DNA from: an uncultured Dorea sp. | GTDB taxonomy: Bacteria > Bacillota > Clostridia > Lachnospirales > Lachnospiraceae | DNA: 37,401 nt | Reading direction: 5' to 3' | NCBI GenBank assembly: GCA_947388185.1 | Contig: CANDQP010000017.1 | Coordinates: 1 to 37,401, forward strand | Part shown: in pieces, positions 32,895 through 37,401 of the stretch | How the letters are laid out: every line of letters starts with the position of its first letter | How positions within the stretch are numbered: position 1 is the first letter of the stretch | Translations under genes and position numbers: made by a program | The notes under the pieces: model-generated | Told to the model about the DNA's origin: nothing | What the model saw: only the letters and a program-made list of their open reading frames with translations | Database searches by the model: none

Positions 32895-33617
32895 ATGCAT
32901 AGAAGAATTGTTTATAAGGTTACAGCAGCGTTTGTGATGAGCCTGGTCCTGCTGTCAGGATGTTCCGGTGTCCGGACAGGGCAGGGAGAAGAACTGAAGG
33001 AGCTGACAGATACAGGGGCAGAAGAGGTACAGGAAGATAAGGCTATTGCCGGGGAGACGAAGGAAGAAGAGCTTGAGGAACCCTTACAAGATGAGATGCA
33101 GTGTACGGATGACAGCCAGGAGGTCTATGTCCATGTGTGCGGACAGGTTGCAAGTCCGGGAGTCTATCTACTTCCTGCGGGCAGCCGTTTGTACGAAGCG
33201 ATCGAGGCGGCGGGAGGTCTGTCTGAGAACGCGGCTGGTGAGCTGCTGAACCAGGCGGCGCAGATAGAGGACGGACAGCAGATCTATGTACCGTCCGGGG
33301 AAGAGGCAGCGCAGCTCCAGGCAGGCCAAAGCGTGTCGAATATGGGAGAGGCGGGTCGGAATGTGTCGGCTCCCGGGGTGTCCGGTCAGGATGCGGCGGG
33401 GAACGGTATGGCGTCTGATGACGGGAAGATCGACCTTAACAGGGCGACCAGAGAACAATTGATGACACTTAGCGGTATCGGAGAAGCCAAGGCAGATTCG
33501 ATCATCGCTTACAGAGAAGTACACGGCGGCTTTCGGACGATTGAAGAATTGATGGAAGTTGACGGAATTAAGGAAGGCGTATTTAACAAAGTAAAGGATC
33601 AGATAAAAGTTTCGTAA
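32895..33617 (+). CDS. comEA: ComEA-like DNA-binding protein, predicted lipoprotein
   Basis: 240 residues. In order: signal sequence with lipobox LLSGC (C23), an acidic linker (about 30-72), an SLBB-type domain (VYVHVCGQVASPGVYLLPAGSRLYEAIEAAGG, about 76-135), a Ser/Gly/Ala-rich linker, and a C-terminal double helix-hairpin-helix domain (IDLNRATREQLMTLSGIGEAKADSIIAYREVHGGFRTIEELMEVDGI, about 178-238). ComEA binds incoming DNA at the cell surface for the ComEC channel. The usual form is anchored by a transmembrane helix, so the lipobox is notable. AAGGAG precedes the ATG. Confidence 0.92.
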   Translation: MHRRIVYKVTAAFVMSLVLLSGCSGVRTGQGEELKELTDTGAEEVQEDKAIAGETKEEELEEPLQDEMQCTDDSQEVYVHVCGQVASPGVYLLPAGSRLYEAIEAAGGLSENAAGELLNQAAQIEDGQQIYVPSGEEAAQLQAGQSVSNMGEAGRNVSAPGVSGQDAAGNGMASDDGKIDLNRATREQLMTLSGIGEAKADSIIAYREVHGGFRTIEELMEVDGIKEGVFNKVKDQIKVS

Positions 33618-33645
33618 TCAAGGCAGATATTGAGGGAGAGAGTAG

Positions 33646-34335
33646 ATGAGCAGAAGGGTATTGGTTGTAGATGATGAAAAACTAATCGTGAAAGGAATTC
33701 GTTTCAGCCTGGAGCAGGACGGGATGAAGGTTGACTGTGCTTATGACGGGGAAGAGGCGCTGAAGCTGGCGAAAGAGAATGCCTATGATCTGATCTTGTT
33801 AGATATTATGCTTCCTAAGAATGACGGCTTTGAGGTGTGTCAGCAGATACGGGAATTCTCCGACGTACCGATCGTGATGCTGACGGCCAGGAATGACGAT
33901 ATGGATAAGATCCTTGGTCTGGAATACGGCGCGGATGATTACATAACGAAGCCCTTCAACATCCTGGAGGTAAAGGCGCGGATCAAGGCGATCATGCGGC
34001 GTACCGGCAAGCGGGATCAGAATCAGGTCAACGATAAGATGATCATCAAGGGCAGCATGCGGATCGACTGTGAGAGCAGGCGGGTCGTGATCGATGACAA
34101 AGAGGTGAATCTTACGGCGAAGGAATTCGATCTCTTAGAGCTCCTTGCCATGAATCCGAATAAGGTGTACAGCCGTGAGAATCTGCTGAACATTGTGTGG
34201 GGTTATGAATATCCCGGCGACGCGAGAACGGTAGACGTACATATCCGAAGGCTGAGAGAAAAGGTTGAGACGAATCCAAGCGATCCGAAATACGTCTATA
34301 CTAAATGGGGAGTTGGTTATTATTTCAGGGGTTAA
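33646..34335 (+). CDS. OmpR/PhoB-family response regulator
   Basis: 229 residues. Receiver domain with acidic pair D9/D10, phospho-acceptor D53 (LILLDIMLP), T80 and K102 (DDYITKPF), then a winged-helix DNA-binding domain (about 130-229) with NLTAKEFDLLELLAMNPNKVYSRENLLNIVWGYEYPGDARTVDVHIRRLREK and the wing KYVYTKWGVGYYF. AGGGAGA lies before the ATG. It pairs with the sensor kinase that overlaps its 3' end. It lies between comEA-like and comEC genes. Confidence 0.95.
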   Translation: MSRRVLVVDDEKLIVKGIRFSLEQDGMKVDCAYDGEEALKLAKENAYDLILLDIMLPKNDGFEVCQQIREFSDVPIVMLTARNDDMDKILGLEYGADDYITKPFNILEVKARIKAIMRRTGKRDQNQVNDKMIIKGSMRIDCESRRVVIDDKEVNLTAKEFDLLELLAMNPNKVYSRENLLNIVWGYEYPGDARTVDVHIRRLREKVETNPSDPKYVYTKWGVGYYFRG

Positions 34336-35758
34336 GAGATATCTGAAATGGGGTATATGGAAGAGCCTTCGCGCCCGGATCGTCCTCCTGGTCATACTGG
34401 TGGGGACGATTCCGGCGCTTGTTTTAAGGGGAGTAGTCTTAAGCAGCTTCGAGAAAAGAGAAGTGGAGGTTCGGACTGTAGAGATACAGAATCAATGTAC
34501 AATTCTATGTAACCAGTTAAGTGATGTGAATTATCTTACTGGCGATATGTCTGAGGTGTTAAAATCAGAGCTGGTCCAGATGTCTAATATCTACAACGGA
34601 CGGGTTCTGGTCATAGATCATGATTTTCGCATTCAGGAAGATACGTATGATATGGACAAGGGTAAGACGATCGTATCCGAAGATGTGATCCGGTGCTTTA
34701 AGGGCAAAGGCACCAGTAATTATGATGCAAAGAATCGTTATATCGAAGTTACTTCTCCAATCTATGACAAGGGAACAGAGAAAGCGGTAGGTGTGATGCT
34801 GATCAGCGTATCTACGGATATGATCGCTGACAGTGTGGAGATCCTGGACGACAGGGTGATCGCCGTGTGCCTTACTATCGGGATGGTGGCTGTGATACTG
34901 GCGTTCTCCGCGGGATTCATTATGACGAGGCCGTTCCGCAGGATCAGTGATTCTATAGCGGCCGTGACGGAAGGCTATGAGGACGATTATCTTCATGAGA
35001 AGGCCTATACAGAAACTATGCTGATATCGGATGCATTTAACAAGATGCTTGGCAGGATGAAGGTGCTGAATGATTCGCGTAATGAGTTCGTATCCAACGT
35101 GTCCCATGAGCTTAAGACGCCGCTGACTTCTATGAAGGTGCTGGCGGATTCGCTGTTGATCCAGGAGGATGTGCCGGCTGAGTTATATAAGGAATTCATG
35201 GGAGATCTCTCGGAGGAGATAGAGCGGGAGAATAAGATCATCAACGACCTTCTGTCTCTGGTCAAGATGGACAAGACGGCGAACACGCTGAATATTAAGT
35301 CAGAGAATATGAATACGTTGATCGAGAAGATCTTAAAGAGGCTCCGCCCGATTGCGGCGACACGTAATATTGAATTGGTGTTCGAGAGCTTCCGCCCGGT
35401 AACTGCGGAGGTGGATGAGATGAAGCTGTCTCTTGCCATCACGAATCTGGTAGAGAATGCTATCAAGTATAATAAGGAGAACGGATGGGTTCATGTGTCC
35501 TTGAATGCAGATCATAAGAACTGCCATATTGAGGTGGCAGACTCCGGGATCGGAATTCCGCAGGAGGCGGTGGAACATGTGTTTGAGCGGTTCTATCGTG
35601 TGGACAAGTCACACTCCAGGGAGATCGGCGGGACCGGGCTTGGCCTTGCCATTACAAGGAGCGCGGTGGTCATGCACCGCGGGGCGATCAGGGTATACAG
35701 CCAGGTGGGGGCAGGAACTACATTTACCGTGCGTATTCCTCTGATATACGTTTCATAG
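34313..35758 (+). CDS. Sensor histidine kinase
   Basis: About 481 residues. Two membrane helices (about 23-45 and 182-204) flank an extracytoplasmic sensor of about 135 residues; then HAMP (205-254), HisKA with H265 in SNVSHELKTPLTS, and an ATPase domain with NLVENAIKYN, DSGIGI and GGTGLGLAI. The start is uncertain: the frame has no ATG before the first helix. The TTG at 34313, inside the last codons of the response regulator, is the closest in-frame start but GGGGAG is directly adjacent to it; TTG at 34265 is the alternative. Translation is probably coupled to the regulator. Confidence 0.9.
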   Translation: MVIISGVKRYLKWGIWKSLRARIVLLVILVGTIPALVLRGVVLSSFEKREVEVRTVEIQNQCTILCNQLSDVNYLTGDMSEVLKSELVQMSNIYNGRVLVIDHDFRIQEDTYDMDKGKTIVSEDVIRCFKGKGTSNYDAKNRYIEVTSPIYDKGTEKAVGVMLISVSTDMIADSVEILDDRVIAVCLTIGMVAVILAFSAGFIMTRPFRRISDSIAAVTEGYEDDYLHEKAYTETMLISDAFNKMLGRMKVLNDSRNEFVSNVSHELKTPLTSMKVLADSLLIQEDVPAELYKEFMGDLSEEIERENKIINDLLSLVKMDKTANTLNIKSENMNTLIEKILKRLRPIAATRNIELVFESFRPVTAEVDEMKLSLAITNLVENAIKYNKENGWVHVSLNADHKNCHIEVADSGIGIPQEAVEHVFERFYRVDKSHSREIGGTGLGLAITRSAVVMHRGAIRVYSQVGAGTTFTVRIPLIYVS

Positions 35759-35788
35759 AGGGAACTTTACAGGACTGGGGGAAGGCAA

Positions 35789-36736
35789 ATGCGAAGTATT
35801 CTTAATAGGAGATATGGCCTGATGGTGCGGGGCGCGTGTCTGCTTATGTGTCTGCTGCTCATTGGCGGATGCGGGAGAGGCAAGGGCTCCGGTCCGGGAA
35901 AGGGCGGCACATTCGTTTACTATGTGAATACAGAGGGAACGGATCTGGTGAAGAAGAGTTATCAGATAGAAGATGTTACGATAGAGAAATCCATTGGAGA
36001 TATGCTGAAAACTATGCAGAAGGAGCCGGATTCGATCGATTATAAGAGTGTATTTCCGAAAGGGATCCGGGTTGAGAGCTGGGTGCTGACTGAGGAATCT
36101 ATTCTGGATATCCATTTTAACAGTAAGTATGCAGGCATGAAGCCGGAGGAGGAGCTGCTTCTTCGGGCAGGAGTCGTACAATCGCTGGCACAGATCCATG
36201 GGGTGGATTATATAGATTTTTATATAGAGGATGAGCCGCTCATGGACAGTATGGGAGAGGCGATCGGATATATGAACGCGGAGAATTTCCTTCAGTACAA
36301 AGGATCCTCGTTACATTTGTACCAACTGGGGAATCTGAAGCTGTATTTCGCAAATGACAAGGGCGACAGGCTGGTACAGAGAGAAGTGAGTATCCGGTAC
36401 AACAGCAATATGTCCATCGAGAGACTGATCGTGGACCAGTTGATCAAGGGCCCTTCCGCAGAAGGCATCGGGCCGGTGATGCCGCCGGAGACGAAGGTGA
36501 TCGGGGTGTCGGTGAAGGACAGCGTCTGTTATGTGAATCTGGATGAAGGATTCTTGAACAACACGTATGTCACGGATCCAAGGATTACGGTCTATGCGAT
36601 CGTGAATTCGATCGTCGACGGAGGGGCATCCAGCCAGGTGCAGATCTTGGTGAACGGGGATTCTAATATCAAATATATGGGAAGCGTGGATCTAAGTAAG
36701 CCGCTGTCGAGGGACTTGGATCTGGTAGGAGAGTGA
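35789..36736 (+). CDS. GerMN-domain lipoprotein
   Basis: 315 residues. Signal sequence with lipobox LIGGC (C28), then two GerMN repeats (about 40-160 and 180-310). The second is the clearer: MSIERLIVDQLIKGPSAEGIGPVMPPETKVIGVSVKDSVCYVNLDEGFLNN and RITVYAIVNSIVDG. GerMN domains occur in the sporulation protein GerM and in lipoproteins that accompany two-component systems (LpqB next to MtrAB), which fits its place next to the kinase. It may modulate the sensor at the cell surface (inference). GGGGAAGG precedes the ATG. Confidence 0.9.
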   Translation: MRSILNRRYGLMVRGACLLMCLLLIGGCGRGKGSGPGKGGTFVYYVNTEGTDLVKKSYQIEDVTIEKSIGDMLKTMQKEPDSIDYKSVFPKGIRVESWVLTEESILDIHFNSKYAGMKPEEELLLRAGVVQSLAQIHGVDYIDFYIEDEPLMDSMGEAIGYMNAENFLQYKGSSLHLYQLGNLKLYFANDKGDRLVQREVSIRYNSNMSIERLIVDQLIKGPSAEGIGPVMPPETKVIGVSVKDSVCYVNLDEGFLNNTYVTDPRITVYAIVNSIVDGGASSQVQILVNGDSNIKYMGSVDLSKPLSRDLDLVGE

Positions 36737-36739
36737 AAC

Positions 36740-37401
36740 GTGAAAGACAGACCGTTAATGTATACCTGTCTGGTCATATTGGTGTTGATAATGCTGGCGG
36801 TCACATGCGGGAAGGAGAGGCTTGTCAGGGAGCTTCGTCCTTCGCCGCTTGAGTCGGCGGTGCCGCCGGGAGACTCGATCGTACTGCAGGGTCAGGTGTA
36901 CCAGACAGAACAAAGATCAGATTATCAGAGATTATATCTAAAGGACAATTCTATTCAATATCAGGGACAGACAATTCAAGAATCAAGGATTATCATCTAT
37001 ACAGATTCCAACTTACAGATTCATATGGGGAATAAGATAAAGGTCAGGGGAGAGGTCTCCTTCTTTGAAAACGCAAGGAATCCTGGGAACTTTGACCAGA
37101 AGCGTTATTATCAGATCAGGGATATCCGCGGGATGGTATGGGCAGAGGAGATCTCTCTGTTGGATACTGGCGTGTGGAGATGGCGTTCGAAGCTTGCTGA
37201 ATTTCGCAGACGGTGGCAGGAGACGCTCGTATCGGCTCTGGGAGTAGAGGACGGGACCGCTATGGGGGCAATGATGCTTGGAGAGAGAGCAGAGATGGAC
37301 CAGGAGTTGAAGATGCTTTATCAGGTGAATGGGATCGGGCATATACTGGCGATCTCAGGATTACATCTGTCTTTTATTGGGATTGGGATGTATAAGCTTT
37401 T
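36740..37401 (+). CDS. comEC: ComEC DNA-uptake channel protein (3' partial)
   Basis: Starts at a GTG at 36740 with AGGAGAG upstream, 3 nt after the GerMN stop, and is open to the window end, giving the first 220 residues. An N-terminal membrane helix (MYTCLVILVLIMLAVTCG), then the DUF4131 OB-like region (GDSIVLQGQVYQTE... NKIKVRGEVSFFENARNPGNFDQKRYYQIRDI), then the start of the competence membrane domain: YQVNGIGHILAISGLHLSFIGIG, the conserved ISHLLAVSGLH-type motif. ComEC translocates single-stranded DNA across the membrane. The metallo-hydrolase domain, if present, is beyond the window. Confidence 0.93.
   Translation, partial: MKDRPLMYTCLVILVLIMLAVTCGKERLVRELRPSPLESAVPPGDSIVLQGQVYQTEQRSDYQRLYLKDNSIQYQGQTIQESRIIIYTDSNLQIHMGNKIKVRGEVSFFENARNPGNFDQKRYYQIRDIRGMVWAEEISLLDTGVWRWRSKLAEFRRRWQETLVSALGVEDGTAMGAMMLGERAEMDQELKMLYQVNGIGHILAISGLHLSFIGIGMYKL

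Overview
The window reads as ordinary chromosome of a Gram-positive, endospore-forming anaerobe of the Clostridia, most likely family Lachnospiraceae (a Dorea / [Clostridium] scindens type of genome). The support is strong AGGAGG-type ribosome binding sites, TTGACA/TATAAT promoters, spore-coat and GerMN proteins, a YitT protein, an LmrCD-like ABC pair, and a moderate GC content with an AT-rich patch at about 11.9-13.7 kb. The genus is inference. No rRNA, tRNA, CRISPR array or intact transposon was seen.

Layout. 1-1518: C-terminal part of a sortase-anchored surface protein with a transglutaminase-like domain. 1599-6615: a FAD dehydrogenase and a MATE exporter on the minus strand, then, divergently, a membrane-anchored PstS-like binding protein and a MerR/GyrI-type regulator. 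The MATE promoter is a textbook MerR-type operator (19-nt spacer filled by a 21-bp dyad), which points to a local circuit. 6730-9744: YitT protein, a small unknown protein, a YwaF-like membrane protein and an EamA permease. 9771-11649: a 20-bp-arm perfect dyad on the promoter of a hemerythrin / CheX-like / receiver fusion, followed by dtd. 11900-13680: AT-rich accessory patch with a RadC-like JAB protein, small proteins, a possible frameshift and a 57-residue signal-peptide-bearing peptide.

13738-18907 (minus): a four-gene operon of a GcvPA-like and a GcvPB-like protein, a zinc alcohol dehydrogenase and an AcoX-type NAD-kinase-like protein. The two GcvP-like subunits keep the PLP lysine but have replaced most active-site signatures of glycine decarboxylase, and no gcvT, gcvH or lpd is present. 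This is the best candidate here for an undescribed pathway. 19171-23649: a MarR regulator with an asymmetric heterodimeric ABC exporter under a promoter carrying two dyads. 23763-24993 (minus): two small coat-type proteins and a class I amidotransferase/peptidase C26.

25142-32324: arginine biosynthesis. argG (minus) and the argC-GNAT-argJ-argB-argD operon (plus) flank a DUF1847 gene; both arg promoters carry ArgR-like boxes, so the set should be co-repressed by arginine. 32399-37401: a YdcZ-type permease, then a run of ComEA-like lipoprotein, OmpR-type response regulator, sensor kinase, GerMN lipoprotein and the start of comEC, which runs off the window. This places DNA uptake genes around a two-component system.
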